From Devosia aurantiaca (GTDB lineage Bacteria > Pseudomonadota > Alphaproteobacteria > Rhizobiales > Devosiaceae), in NCBI RefSeq assembly GCF_011058215.1, contig NZ_JAALFG010000001.1, positions 129,001-193,000 of the forward strand: DNA of 64,000 nucleotides, written 5' to 3'. The position numbers and the translations under genes were made by a program. A model generated the notes under the pieces. It did not search any database and was not told where the DNA came from. It saw nothing but the letters and a program-made list of their open reading frames with translations. Of this stretch, positions 48,483 through 57,982 are shown piece by piece (the first letter of the stretch is position 1; every line of letters starts with the position of its first letter).

Positions 48483-49499
48483 TTAGGAGCGGCGAACACC
48501 GCGTCGCAAAGCCATCACTTCGTGCCAGGCCGGTTTGGGTATGAGATTTTTATCGAAGAGAAGCGGGCGCGCCGAGCGATCGTCGCAGCTAGCATTAAGC
48601 CAACTGTGGTCGTCGGAAAGACCCCATAAGGTGACGTCGCGCAAAAGGGCATTATCGCGGACCAAAGCAAGATAGTCGCGATAAACCACGGCGGTTAGAG
48701 CGTCGCGCAGGTCAGTGTTTCCGTCGAGACCGCGATCGTCGACGTCGAGTTCGGTGACCATGACCTCGATGCCGAGCGCGGTGACATCGCGCAGCCAGCG
48801 GGCAAAGGGCTCGTGGCTCCCGCGCAAAAACGTCGCGGCATCGAGATGCGACTGCAGGCCCAGGGCATGGATGGGCACCCCGTCCCCCAGCGCCGTCTCG
48901 AGGAGCCGCAACATGGCGCGCCGTTTGGCGTCGGCCTCTGGCGATTGGTCTTCAAGACCCATTTCGTTGAGCACCAGCAGCGCGTCGGGATCGCGCGACG
49001 CAACGATCCTGAATAGCTCGTGGATGTATGCGGGGCCGAAGGCATGGAGATAGAGCGTTCGCCGCAGTCCATCGTCGCGGCCATCGGGCAGGTGCAAGGG
49101 TTCGTTAACGACATGCCATGAACGCATGACGCCACGGTACCGGTCGACCGCGTTGCGCACGTAGACTGTTGCGGCCGTGCGGAATCGCTCGGCGTCCACC
49201 TTGGTGAACTGCGTGGGGACCGAACCATGCCAGCACAAAGTATGGCCATGAAGCGCAAGATCATTGGCCTTGGCGAAGTCGGCAAGGCGATCGAGCGCCG
49301 CAAATTCGAGGCTGCCGTCGGCGCGGCATACGGCGTCCCATTTGCCCTCATATTCGGGCGTCAGCGAGGTGCAATCGCGCAGGATCGCCGCGCGGCGTGC
49401 GCGGTGGTCAAGGTCGGCCGTCGTGACGGCATAGCCAAATGTGGGGAAAGGAGCCGAGCCACGATTTTCGTCGAACTGTTTCAACGATTTTTCTTTCAA
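48483..49499 (-). CDS. GH10 family glycoside hydrolase (endo-1,4-beta-xylanase-like)
   Basis: 338 aa consisting of the GH10 catalytic barrel alone. Motifs: CTSLTPEYEGKWDAV, HTLCWHGSVP, acid/base Glu133 in HVVNEPL, GLQSHLDA and nucleophile Glu250 in VMVTELDVDD, then WGLSDDHSWL. The protein starts at residue MKEKSLKQFDENRG with no signal peptide. Only 29 bp separate it from the divergent PP2C gene, so little room exists for one. It may act on cytoplasmic or exported beta-glycan; substrate not certain to be xylan. Confidence 0.88.
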   Translation of the reverse strand: MKEKSLKQFDENRGSAPFPTFGYAVTTADLDHRARRAAILRDCTSLTPEYEGKWDAVCRADGSLEFAALDRLADFAKANDLALHGHTLCWHGSVPTQFTKVDAERFRTAATVYVRNAVDRYRGVMRSWHVVNEPLHLPDGRDDGLRRTLYLHAFGPAYIHELFRIVASRDPDALLVLNEMGLEDQSPEADAKRRAMLRLLETALGDGVPIHALGLQSHLDAATFLRGSHEPFARWLRDVTALGIEVMVTELDVDDRGLDGNTDLRDALTAVVYRDYLALVRDNALLRDVTLWGLSDDHSWLNASCDDRSARPLLFDKNLIPKPAWHEVMALRRGVRRS

Positions 49500-49528
49500 A
49501 GCATTAGCGAGCCAGACGCGAGCCGCCC

Positions 49529-51514
49529 ATGAAGATACGCGACATAATCCTGGTGCTCACCGCTGGCCTGGGCCTGGCCCTGATCCTTGTGGCCATCGTG
49601 CTGCTTCGCGGCGAGCTTTCCAAGCTTGAAACCGCAGAGCGCCTCCAAGCCTCCAACGCGGTGCGGCAGGAATTGCTGGTGGCGAGCACTGCCCTGGCCC
49701 GCGAGCGCACCAAGACCTTCATCCAGCTCACCACATCGAACCAGGATGCATTCGACGCCGACATCGCCCAGATGCGCGCCGATGCCGATGAAGCACTGAA
49801 CCGGGCGGGGACGGCGCTTCGATCTGGCGAGGCGCTGCTCGCACGAGCTGGGGAAAGCCATGCGCGGATCGTCGCCAACGGGCGCAGACTGACGGCCTTG
49901 CGTGCGAGGATCGACCGCGCCATCGGCGTTGGGGATGAGGGTGCACGCCGCGCCGCAGCGGCGGCCTGGCTCACCGAGGCATCTGCCTTGATCGACGATT
50001 TGCAGGCTTCGCGGCTCGACCTCCTCAACGACAATCGCCCGACCGATGCCGTGCTGGCGGCGGAAGCCAACATTCGCGCCTATGTCGATATTCTGCATGA
50101 GGCAATCGCCTTTAACGAGGCGATCGGGGTTGCCCTGCTGACCCAGGGGAACGGGGCGCCGAGCGATACCTTGGTCACGGTGGAGCGCACCGTGGGCAGG
50201 ATGAGTCTTGCCTGGCAGATGATCGAAAACGAGGTCGACACATCGCTCAGCGCGAGGGTGCGCGCGGCGGTCGCCAGTGCACGCGCACATTATCGCCTCG
50301 ACTACGATCCGCTGCTGCTCGGCCTTGTCGATGCACAAACGAGCACAGTTTTAGGTGCGGTGGTTGCGAACTGGGAAGCGACGTCGGACCAGATGCTCGA
50401 TGCGCTCCGTGCGCTCCAGGATACGCTGATCGCAAGCTCATCCGAACGGCTCGAACTGCTGGTTCGCGATGCCCGGCGCTCGGCGATCATGTTCTTCCTG
50501 ATTGCGGGAGCCGGCGCCGTCGCGGCGGTGCTGATCCTGCTTGTGGTGCGGCGGCGGGTGATCGAGCCCATCGGGCGGATCAGTGGCGCCATGGTGCGGC
50601 TGGCCGACAACGATTTGTCGACGCCGGTGCCGCGCGCCCGGCGCCTCGACGAGGTTGGCGTGATGACCAATGCTCTGCGCACCTTCAAGGCCAATGCCAT
50701 CCAGCGGCAACGGACCCAGCGCGAATTGCACGCGGTGCACCAGAACCTGCAGCGCACCTATGATCAGTTGCGGCATGACCTCGAGGCGGCCGCAACCATC
50801 CAACTCGCCATGCTGCCGGCGCCGGCCGTTGTCAATGGCATCAGCCACAACGGGCTTTATAGCCCATCGAGCCTTGTTGCCGGCGACACCTACAATGTCA
50901 TCGCCCAACCCGAGGGCGGTGTCGGCTTTTTCCAGATCGATGTCGCGGGACACGGGGCGGCGGCGGCCTTGGTGTCGGTGGCGGGGCAGCATACGCTTTC
51001 CCAGGCGATCCTGACGCGGCGGCGCGAGGAGCCGATCGAAGAAATCCTCGCCCAGGTCAACCGCGAATGGCCCGAGGACCTGCCCTACTTCACCACCATC
51101 TTGGGCGAGATCGACACAGCGGCGCCGGTTGGCCGCATCGTTCAGGCCGGGCATCCCAGCCCGCTCTTAATCCGCTCCAGCGGCGAAGTAGTTCCCTTGG
51201 GTGGCAGCGGCTTCCCGGTGGGCATGGTCGCCCAGGCCGATTATGAAAGCATCGAATTTGCCTTCCGCACCGGCGACCGGCTGCTGATCTATTCCGACGG
51301 GGTGGTGGAAACCGAAAATCCGCGCGGCGCCTTTTACTCGGAAGAACGCCTCCACGATTTCGTCGCTGGCCATGCCCGGAGCGTTACACCCGACCTTTTG
51401 GCGTTCCTTGAGAATTCGCTGCGCATGTGGCGAGGAGAAAGCGAGCTGACCGACGATGTCAGCGTGCTGATCGTTGAACGAACCGACTTAAGGAGCAACC
51501 ATGTTATCCACTGA
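49529..51514 (+). CDS. Membrane PP2C-type (SpoIIE) phosphatase with HAMP domain
   Basis: 661-aa sensor phosphatase. TM1 at about 5-27, an alpha-helical periplasmic domain, TM2 at about 320-345 (SAIMFFLIAGAGAVAAVLIL), HAMP, a coiled coil, then a PP2C catalytic domain with metal-site regions LVAGDTYNVIA, QIDVAGHGAAAAL, LIYSDGVVE and DDVSVLIVE. Expected to dephosphorylate the STAS protein encoded next, with which it overlaps by 14 nt. Together with the HATPase gene it forms a partner-switching operon. The periplasmic ligand is unknown. Confidence 0.9.
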   Translation: MKIRDIILVLTAGLGLALILVAIVLLRGELSKLETAERLQASNAVRQELLVASTALARERTKTFIQLTTSNQDAFDADIAQMRADADEALNRAGTALRSGEALLARAGESHARIVANGRRLTALRARIDRAIGVGDEGARRAAAAAWLTEASALIDDLQASRLDLLNDNRPTDAVLAAEANIRAYVDILHEAIAFNEAIGVALLTQGNGAPSDTLVTVERTVGRMSLAWQMIENEVDTSLSARVRAAVASARAHYRLDYDPLLLGLVDAQTSTVLGAVVANWEATSDQMLDALRALQDTLIASSSERLELLVRDARRSAIMFFLIAGAGAVAAVLILLVVRRRVIEPIGRISGAMVRLADNDLSTPVPRARRLDEVGVMTNALRTFKANAIQRQRTQRELHAVHQNLQRTYDQLRHDLEAAATIQLAMLPAPAVVNGISHNGLYSPSSLVAGDTYNVIAQPEGGVGFFQIDVAGHGAAAALVSVAGQHTLSQAILTRRREEPIEEILAQVNREWPEDLPYFTTILGEIDTAAPVGRIVQAGHPSPLLIRSSGEVVPLGGSGFPVGMVAQADYESIEFAFRTGDRLLIYSDGVVETENPRGAFYSEERLHDFVAGHARSVTPDLLAFLENSLRMWRGESELTDDVSVLIVERTDLRSNHVIH

Positions 51515-51836
51515 AACCATCGACGGCGTGCTGATCGTGCGGGTGGAAGAGCGCCGGCTCGACGCCAGCAAGGCGCCCTTGTTCAAAGAGCATGTGAGCG
51601 CAGCTCTTGGCGGCGACGTGAACCGGCTGGTGCTGGACCTGGGACAGGTGGAATTCATCGACAGCTCGGGGCTGGGTGTGATTGTTTCGGTGCTGAAACG
51701 GCTCGGCCCCTCGGGAAGTCTTGCCATTGCCAGCGCCAATAGCGCCGTACGGCGCCTCTTCAGCCTCACCCGCATGGACCGCGTCTTTATCCTCTACGAT
51801 ACGCCGCAATCGGCTATCGAAAACCTTCGGGCATAG
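51501..51836 (+). CDS. STAS-domain anti-sigma factor antagonist
   Basis: 111-aa single STAS domain like SpoIIAA/RsbV. The phosphorylatable serine lies in FIDSSGLGVIV; Ser56 aligns with SpoIIAA Ser58. In the partner switch it binds the HATPase kinase when unphosphorylated. Overlaps the phosphatase gene by 14 nt and is 3 nt from the kinase gene, so stoichiometric expression is likely. Confidence 0.92.
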   Translation: MLSTETIDGVLIVRVEERRLDASKAPLFKEHVSAALGGDVNRLVLDLGQVEFIDSSGLGVIVSVLKRLGPSGSLAIASANSAVRRLFSLTRMDRVFILYDTPQSAIENLRA

Positions 51837-51839
51837 GCC

Positions 51840-52274
51840 ATGTCATCCTCCCTCAGTCTGAAGATTGACAGCGACCTTGCAGGTGTCGGACCGGTGGCTC
51901 GGGCGGTGCGCGCGCTGTGCTCAGAAACGCTCGACGAGCTAGCGCTCGACGAGCTCGAACTGGGAGTGGTGGAAGCGCTCAACAACGTCATCAAGCACGG
52001 TTATGCCGGCCAGAAGGGGTCGCTGGTGCAGGTGCGCGTCGGCCTCAAGGCCGACAAGGTGGTGGTCGAGATCATCGATCAGGCACCGCCCATGCCCCCG
52101 TCGGCACTGCAGCCCAGCGATCCCTGGGCCGGGATAGACGCGGCCGAGCCGCAGGATCTGCCCGAAGGCGGCATGGGCCTGGCCTTGATCCAGATGACGA
52201 TGGACGAAGTGGCCTATTCGTCCCGCAAGGGCGTCAACACGCTGACCTTGACCAAGCTATTGTCGCGCAAGTAG
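51840..52274 (+). CDS. RsbW/SpoIIAB-like HATPase (anti-sigma kinase)
   Basis: 144 aa, HATPase_c_2 domain. N-box VVEALNNVIKHGY (Glu45, Asn48, Asn49, His53) and G-box PEGGMGLALIQM. Likely phosphorylates the STAS protein and inhibits an unknown target, which need not be a sigma factor (none encoded nearby). The convergent operon encodes a glycan synthase, a possible target (inference). The last 18 nt overlap the convergent gene. Confidence 0.9.
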   Translation: MSSSLSLKIDSDLAGVGPVARAVRALCSETLDELALDELELGVVEALNNVIKHGYAGQKGSLVQVRVGLKADKVVVEIIDQAPPMPPSALQPSDPWAGIDAAEPQDLPEGGMGLALIQMTMDEVAYSSRKGVNTLTLTKLLSRK

Positions 52275-52712
52275 CGCCCTGACGCGCGGCTCCAGATCCG
52301 GAACGGCTGCGGCCACCAGCGCCAAAGCCGGCGCGACCTCCTGAGCCGCAGAGGGTGCCTCCGCCTCGAGCGTGGCGATGACCTGTTCCAGCGATTGACG
52401 ATGCTGCGCCGGTTGACCCAGTCCCTGGGAAAGGCCGAGGACGGCCGCGTTCAACGCTGCCGCCCTATTGCCGGCGGTGCTGGGATCGGCGCCATAAGCA
52501 TCCTCTCCCATTTGCATCGCCGTCCCGACGAAGTCCGGGGCAAGCACGGGAGCCTTCGAGCCTGTCGTGGCTTGAGCCGCAATAACCTGGTCCCGGATAC
52601 GCCCAGTCGTATCGAAGTATTCGAGGTAGACGATCGCAGCGGTGGAACAAAGCAGCGCGGCGATAAAGACGATCTGCCCGCGGGCTTGCAGCATGCCATC
52701 GCGAAAACTCAT
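52257..52712 (-). CDS. Hypothetical one-TM protein in the glycan synthase operon
   Basis: Not recognised. 151 aa with one N-terminal TM helix (about residues 12-32, RGQIVFIAALLCSTAAIVYL) followed by a mostly helical, alanine-rich extracytoplasmic part with QHRQSLEQVIATLEAEAP. ATG 52712 overlaps the synthase stop by 4 nt (ATGA), indicating tight coupling. Position and topology suggest an accessory subunit of the synthase, analogous to small partners in cellulose or beta-glucan systems, but no similarity was seen. Confidence 0.75.
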   Translation of the reverse strand: MSFRDGMLQARGQIVFIAALLCSTAAIVYLEYFDTTGRIRDQVIAAQATTGSKAPVLAPDFVGTAMQMGEDAYGADPSTAGNRAAALNAAVLGLSQGLGQPAQHRQSLEQVIATLEAEAPSAAQEVAPALALVAAAVPDLEPRVRALLARQ

Positions 52713-54591
52713 GGCGACACGGCCTCCTCGCCTTTGGATTGGTGCGGATGCATCTTGCCGGCGACGATCTCGCTTTCGAATTCGGCGTCGGGTTGCCAGA
52801 AGGCGGCGCGGATGATGGGGAGCATGGAACTGGCATTGGTAAGGCCCCAAAGCGTGTTGGCCAGCATGGCGCCCAGGCCATAGCCATGACGGCCCTGGGC
52901 ATAGGCGACCCAGCCCCAGGCCAGGCTCACGAGCGTCAACACCACAACCCCGATCTGCCATCGCACGAGGCGACCGTAAGTGCCGACCTGCCGATCCTTG
53001 GGGGTCACGGGAAAAGCGATCTTCTTGCCGCGCAGCACGGTCCAAAGCGCCTGTAGGCTCAGCGGGAATGTCGCCAGATACCAGGCGCGGCCTTTGCTAT
53101 TAGAATTTCCCCAGGTGGAGACCAGCTTGCTAAGCTCGTTGAGCACGAGGAACGGAGTGATGTGGATGAAAAAATCCAGCGAATAGCCCGCCAGCGGGGC
53201 GACGCCGGTCAGAAGAAAAACGATGGGCGAGACGAGGAAGATGACGTTCCAGATCGGCGACAGGTACGAATAGAACGTCGCCGCATACATGAGCTTTTGC
53301 GCCCCGGTCAGCCCCGGGCGAAAGAGCGGACTGTCAGTAACGAAGATGTCGAGCGTGCCGCCAGCATATTTGAAGCGCTGCAGCGTCCAGCTCAGAAGGT
53401 CGTTGGGCGAGAGCATGCGCGCTTGCGGGACCGGGTGCAGCACCGATTTCCAGCCCCGCTCGCGGTCGGCATGGAGGGCGATCGAGGTATAGATGTCTTC
53501 CGAGACGTGGAATTTATAGGGCTGAAACTCGGTATCGAGCGCGCCCTGCCAGCGCATCGCGCTCTTGATCGACTCGGCGATCGCCGTTTCGCCGGTCAGC
53601 CGGCGCGCCGAAGCCTCGTCACGGCCGGCCTCGGCTTCTATGGCGTCCGACCATTGACGAAGGGCGGCCTCCATCACGGCCTCGCGGCGATGAATGGAGC
53701 CAGCACCGCAACAAAAGCTGGCATTGGCCCAGTTGCGTCGGCGCAGGATGACATCGAAGAACAATTGCGGATCGTTGGCGAAGGGATCTTCGCCCAACTG
53801 GATCGGACCGACTAGCCGCTCCACCGCCCGCCCCAGCCAGCGACCGGGCCGGCCCAGGCGGCGCTCCAGCTTTGCCGGCAGCGGCACGCCGGGGGCACAT
53901 CGTAGAACCATTGCGGCGTCTGCACCCAAGCAACCTTTTCGTCGCGGAAATAGCCCAGCGTTTCCTCAAGGAATGTGGGAAACGGGATCATGTCCGCGTC
54001 GCAGATCAGGATGAAGTCGCCGCCGGTGACGGTCATCGCATTGCGCAGGTTGCCGGCCTTGAAGCCCAGATTGTCGCTGCGGGTGATATAGTTGACCCCT
54101 TCTTCTGCCGCGACGGCGGCCATGGCCGGGCGCTTGCCATCGTCGAGCACATGCACCTTAAGGTCGATCGGATGAGGGTAGGTCAGCGCCTTTGCCGCTT
54201 GCAGGCCCTGGCGCACCAGCTCGGGATCCTCGCTATAGGTGGCAAAGAACACATCGACGGCGAGCGGCCGCTCGGGTGCATCGGGATCGCCGCTGCAGTC
54301 GCGCGTGGTCACCGGCAGCGGCGGCCGTTCCGGGGATTTTGCCGACCAGAGGTTGAGGGTGAAAAGGAAGAGGCCGAGATAGGCGCCGGTCTCGGCTACG
54401 AGCAGGGGAATGGAAAACCACAGCGCCTCAAAATTGACCGAGAACATCCAGCGCCAGATGATGTACCAGGCGCCAAAGGCCAGGCATGCGGTGCTGAGGA
54501 ACTGCCAGAGCGCCTCATGCCATGGCGAATAGCGCAGGGGCGTCCAAGGTTTTTGTGCCGCAAAACGCGAGCGGAAACCGTAATCCGTCAT
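52709..54591 (-). CDS. GT2 family glycan synthase, cellulose-synthase-like; frame broken at 53891-53895
   Basis: About 627-aa inner-membrane processive glycosyltransferase after adding one G to the G5 run at 53891-53895. Two N-terminal TM helices (about 28-50 and 56-80), then GT-A domain: VDVFFATYSEDPE, LDDGKRP, CDADMIP (DxD 198-200), QTPQWFYD, then FHVSEDIYTS (TED-like) and TLQRFKYAGG in place of the QxxRW motif. Several C-terminal TM helices follow. No PilZ domain is visible, unlike BcsA. Encoded between a secreted carbohydrate-binding protein and a one-TM protein. Product could be cellulose, curdlan or a mixed-linkage glucan. Confidence 0.87.
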
Positions 54592-54598
54592 GGCACCG

Positions 54599-55626
54599 CT
54601 AATGCCCTGGTCCGAGCACTGGTTCCCCTGCGATCAGGCGCGCCTTGGCCTGCTCGAGCAGCCACAACACCTCCTTGGGATCGGTGTTGCTGGAGCGGAC
54701 ATAAAGGGTGCCGTCATTGCGCCATCCGAGAACAAGAATATGCGCAAGATCCGCGCCCTGCGCTTCACCGGCCAGTTGCGAAACTGGGTTGTCGGGTACG
54801 ACAGCGGGCGGCTGAGCGACAGGCGCCGGGCTCCAGAGCTGCACCCTTACGAGTCGATTGTCCGCGGCTTCCGCGCCGAATTGGTCGGTGCCAGGCGTTG
54901 GTACGATGTTGGCGGCAGGGAAGCGCGCGCCGGCGACCAGGAGGTCATCGAGCACAGCGCTGGCGCGGGCAGCGGTCAAGCGCAGGTTGCCCAGTTCGGT
55001 GCCGCTGACATCGGCGTAACCGGTAATGGTGACGGAGCAGTTGTAGGCCGCAGCAGCGGAAACGAGTGGTGAGAGGGCTTCGCCCGCGTCCGCCGCCGTG
55101 CTGTCACTGGCAAAGCCGGTGACGTCAGCGGATGCGGAGCAAGCGGCGGCTGCAGACTGTTCGGTCAAAGCCTGCCAGCTGCCGGGCGGCGCATTGGCCA
55201 CTGCCGTTTCGTTCTCCGACCAGACCAGGGCTCCGGCCGACTTGTCGCGTTCGATGATGGTACCATCCGCAACAATGTTGAAATCGGCAGCGGCGAGGGC
55301 CGTCGCACCGACATTGGCGCCTAGCACTCAAGGCTGCGGTCCTGCCCCTCGCCGGCAAAATAATCATTGGTGAGGCGCAGCGTCAGATCGCCTTGCGTGG
55401 CAAGGAGATCGTCGCCGACAGCAAAGGTAAAAGTTTGCCCTTCTGGTACCGGGTTTTCGACCGTGCCACTGCCGACCACCGTGCCGCCCAGCGCCATTTC
55501 GAAGGCAGGACCGCCCTCGAAGGCCGCGCCCGAAAGAGTGACGCTGATCTCGCCCGCCTCGGCGGAATGTCCAGCAAGGCACAGCCCAAAGACCGCCGCC
55601 GAATGGAAAAGTGCACTGTGTCGCAT
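54599..55626 (-). CDS. Secreted CBM60-like plus OmpA-like protein, frame broken near 55323-55331
   Basis: After one-base correction, about 342 aa. Signal peptide MRHSALFHSAAVFGLCLAGH (cleavage near AEAG), then a domain resembling calcium-dependent xylan-binding modules (GEISVTLSGAAFEGG, LRLTNDYFAGEGQDRSL, AADFNIVADGT). A C-terminal region with VTITGYADVSGTELGNLRL and ARASAVLDDLLVAGARF is typical of OmpA peptidoglycan-binding domains. ATG 55626 has GGAGC upstream. It would hold a polysaccharide at the cell wall. It is the first gene of the synthase operon, 7 nt before the GT2 gene. The CBM assignment is moderate; two separate genes is the alternative. Confidence 0.7.
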
Positions 55627-55746
55627 CACCGCTCCTCGATCCTTTATGCTCCGAAGCTGGCAAGCGGGGTGGGCAAGGACAAGCCGCAAGGGGCCTTAGA
55701 GTAACTACGGAGCTAACGGCGACGGTGAATTCTTGCAGCCTGCGGC

Positions 55747-55764
55747 CTGTCACATGGACGTCAT
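55747..55764 (+). promoter_or_regulatory. Candidate Pho box upstream of the phytase-like gene
   Basis: CTGTCAC, 4 nt, ACGTCAT: two 7-mers in the 11-nt phase used by PhoB, each close to CTGTCAT (6 of 7 and 5 of 7). It lies about 40 bp before the ATG at 55805, leaving room for a -10 and short leader. Match seen; function inferred from the phosphatase-like gene it precedes. Confidence 0.35.
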
Positions 55765-55804
55765 GCACTGTGCCTAATCGGACCCCGTCATTTGGGGACT
55801 TTTT

Positions 55805-57939
55805 ATGATCGCACAAAAGCGTCTGGCCGCCTTGAGCGCCGTTCTGTTGTTGACCACTACAGGCGTTGAAGCCGCGCCATACTTCAATCGCATCGCAAGC
55901 TTTGCCGTGGCGGAAAACGCGCCCGAGGCGGAAGCCACATCCTCTGAAATCATTGCCGCCAGCGAAGACGGCATGACCTTGATCTATTCCGATAGCCCCG
56001 GCGGCGGCATCGGCTTCATCGACATCACCGATGCGTCCGCGCCCAAACCCGCCGGCTACCTCGCCATCGAGGGCGAGCCGACCTCCGTCGCCATCATCGG
56101 CGACAAGGCCTATGTGGGCGTCAACACGTCCGAGAGCTTCACCGAGCCCTCCGGCAAGCTCGTCGTCGTCGATATAGCGACGCAAACGGCCGAGGCCGAG
56201 TACGACCTGGGCGGCCAGCCCGACTCCGTTGCCCGCAACAAAGCCGGCACGCTCCTTGCCATCGCCATCGAGAATGAGCGCAACGAAGAGGTCAATGACG
56301 GCGCCATCCCGCAGATGCCGGCTGGTTTCCTGGTCATCTTCGACGTCGCTTCGGCAGAGCTCAAGACCATCAACGTCACCGGTCTCGCCGATATCGCGGG
56401 CGAAGATCCCGAACCCGAATTCGTCGACTTCAACGCCAATGACGAGATCGCCCTGACGCTGCAGGAAAACAATCATGTGGTGATCATCGACGGCAAGACC
56501 GGCGCGGTTACCAACCACTTTAGCGCCGGCTCGACCACCGTCACCGATGTCGACACCGAGCGCAACGGCGTGCTCGATTTCTCCGGCACCCAGCAAGATC
56601 GCCTGCGCGAGCCCGATAGCGTCAAGTGGCTCGACAATGATCGCCTGGTCATCGCCAATGAGGGCGACTGGAACGGCGGGTCGCGCGGCTTCACCATCTT
56701 CAGCAAGACCGGCGAAGAGCTGTTCGAAGCCGGCAATGCACTCGATCACAACGCGGCGCAGCTCGGTCACTATCCCGAGCACCGTGCCTCCAAGGGCGTC
56801 GAACCCGAAGGGCTCGAAGTCGCCACCTTCGGCGACACCGACTATATCTTCGTGACCGAAGAGCGCTCCTCGCTGATCGCCGTCTACACCGATGGCGAGA
56901 CGCCCCAATTCGTGCAGGCCGTTCCTTCCGGCATTTCCCCGAAGGCGTCGTCGCCATCCCGTCGCGCAACCTCCTGGCCACCGCCAACGAGGCTGACCTG
57001 CGCGAAGATGGCGGTGTCGGCTCCCATGTCATGATCTATGAACTGGCGGAAGGCGAAGCCAACTACCCGCAGCTGATTTCGGACCTCGACGCCGACGATC
57101 GCCCGATCGGTTGGGCAGCGCTTTCTGGTGCTTATGCGACCGAACCCGGCAAGCTCGTCGCCGTCAGCGACAGCGCCTTTGCGGAGGCGGCTATCTATAC
57201 GATCGATGCGACGGCCACCCCGGCCCGCATCACGGCCAAGACCGTGATCACGCGCAACAGACAGCCGGCGCAAAAGCTCGATCTTGAAGGCATCACCGGT
57301 GATGGCGAAGGCGGCTTCTGGCTTGCTTCGGAAGGCGACACCGCCAAGCTCACCCCGCACGCCCTGTTCCACGTCAATGCCGAGGGCGAGATCGAAGAAG
57401 AGATCGCCTTCCCGGCCGAACTGCTTGCCGGCGAAACCCGCTCGGGTGCCGAAGGTATCGCCAAAGTTGGCGACACGCTTTGGATCGCCATCCAGCGCGA
57501 GTGGAAGGACGACGAAAAAGGTTTTGTGAAGCTCGTCGGCTACAACACAGCCACCGAAGAATGGAGCGCCGTGCGCTATCCGCTCGAAACCGCCGCGGAA
57601 GGCGCCTGGGTCGGCCTTTCCGAGATCAGCCTGCATGGTGACTATGTCTATCTGATCGAACGCGACAACCAGATCGCCGACAAGGCCAGGCTCAAGGCCG
57701 TCTACCGCGTCCCGGTCGCCGACCTTTCTGGCGCAGAACTGGACAGCGACCTGCCTACCGTCAGCAAGGAACTGGTGCGCGACCTCCTCCCCGATCTGGC
57801 CGCGCAAGATGGCTACATCGTCGACAAGGTCGAAAGCCTCGCTATCGACAGCGATGGCAAGGCCTATGTCATTACCGACAATGATGGCGTGGACGATAGC
57901 TCGGGCGAAACCATGTTCTGGACCTTCGGCATCGAATAG
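55805..57939 (+). CDS. Exported phytase-like esterase/phosphatase, frame broken at 56937-56940
   Basis: About 711 aa after adding one C to the C4 run at 56937-56940. Signal peptide MIAQKRLAALSAVLLLTTTG (cleavage near EAAP). The N-terminal half resembles beta-propeller choice-of-anchor/alkaline-phosphatase-like proteins (GEPTSVAIIGDKAYVGVN, NNHVVIIDGKTGAV, GVEPEGLEVA). The C-terminal half is the esterase-like domain of the phytase family (QKLDLEGITGDGEGGFWLAS, SGAEGIAKVGDTLWIA, KVESLAIDSDGKAYVITDND). Probably releases phosphate or ester groups outside the cytoplasm. Confidence 0.85.
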
Positions 57940-57951
57940 GCCCAAGCTCAT

Positions 57952-57974
57952 CTCCTCCCCCGCAAGGGAGGGAG
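57952..57974. terminator. Hairpin between convergent phytase-like and lrgB genes
   Basis: CTCCTCCCCC, loop GCAA, GGGAGGGAG followed by TTT on the plus strand. Imperfect GC-rich stem; could terminate the plus-strand gene. Related in sequence to the palindromic repeats elsewhere. Confidence 0.5.
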
Positions 57975-57982
57975 TTTCGTCA

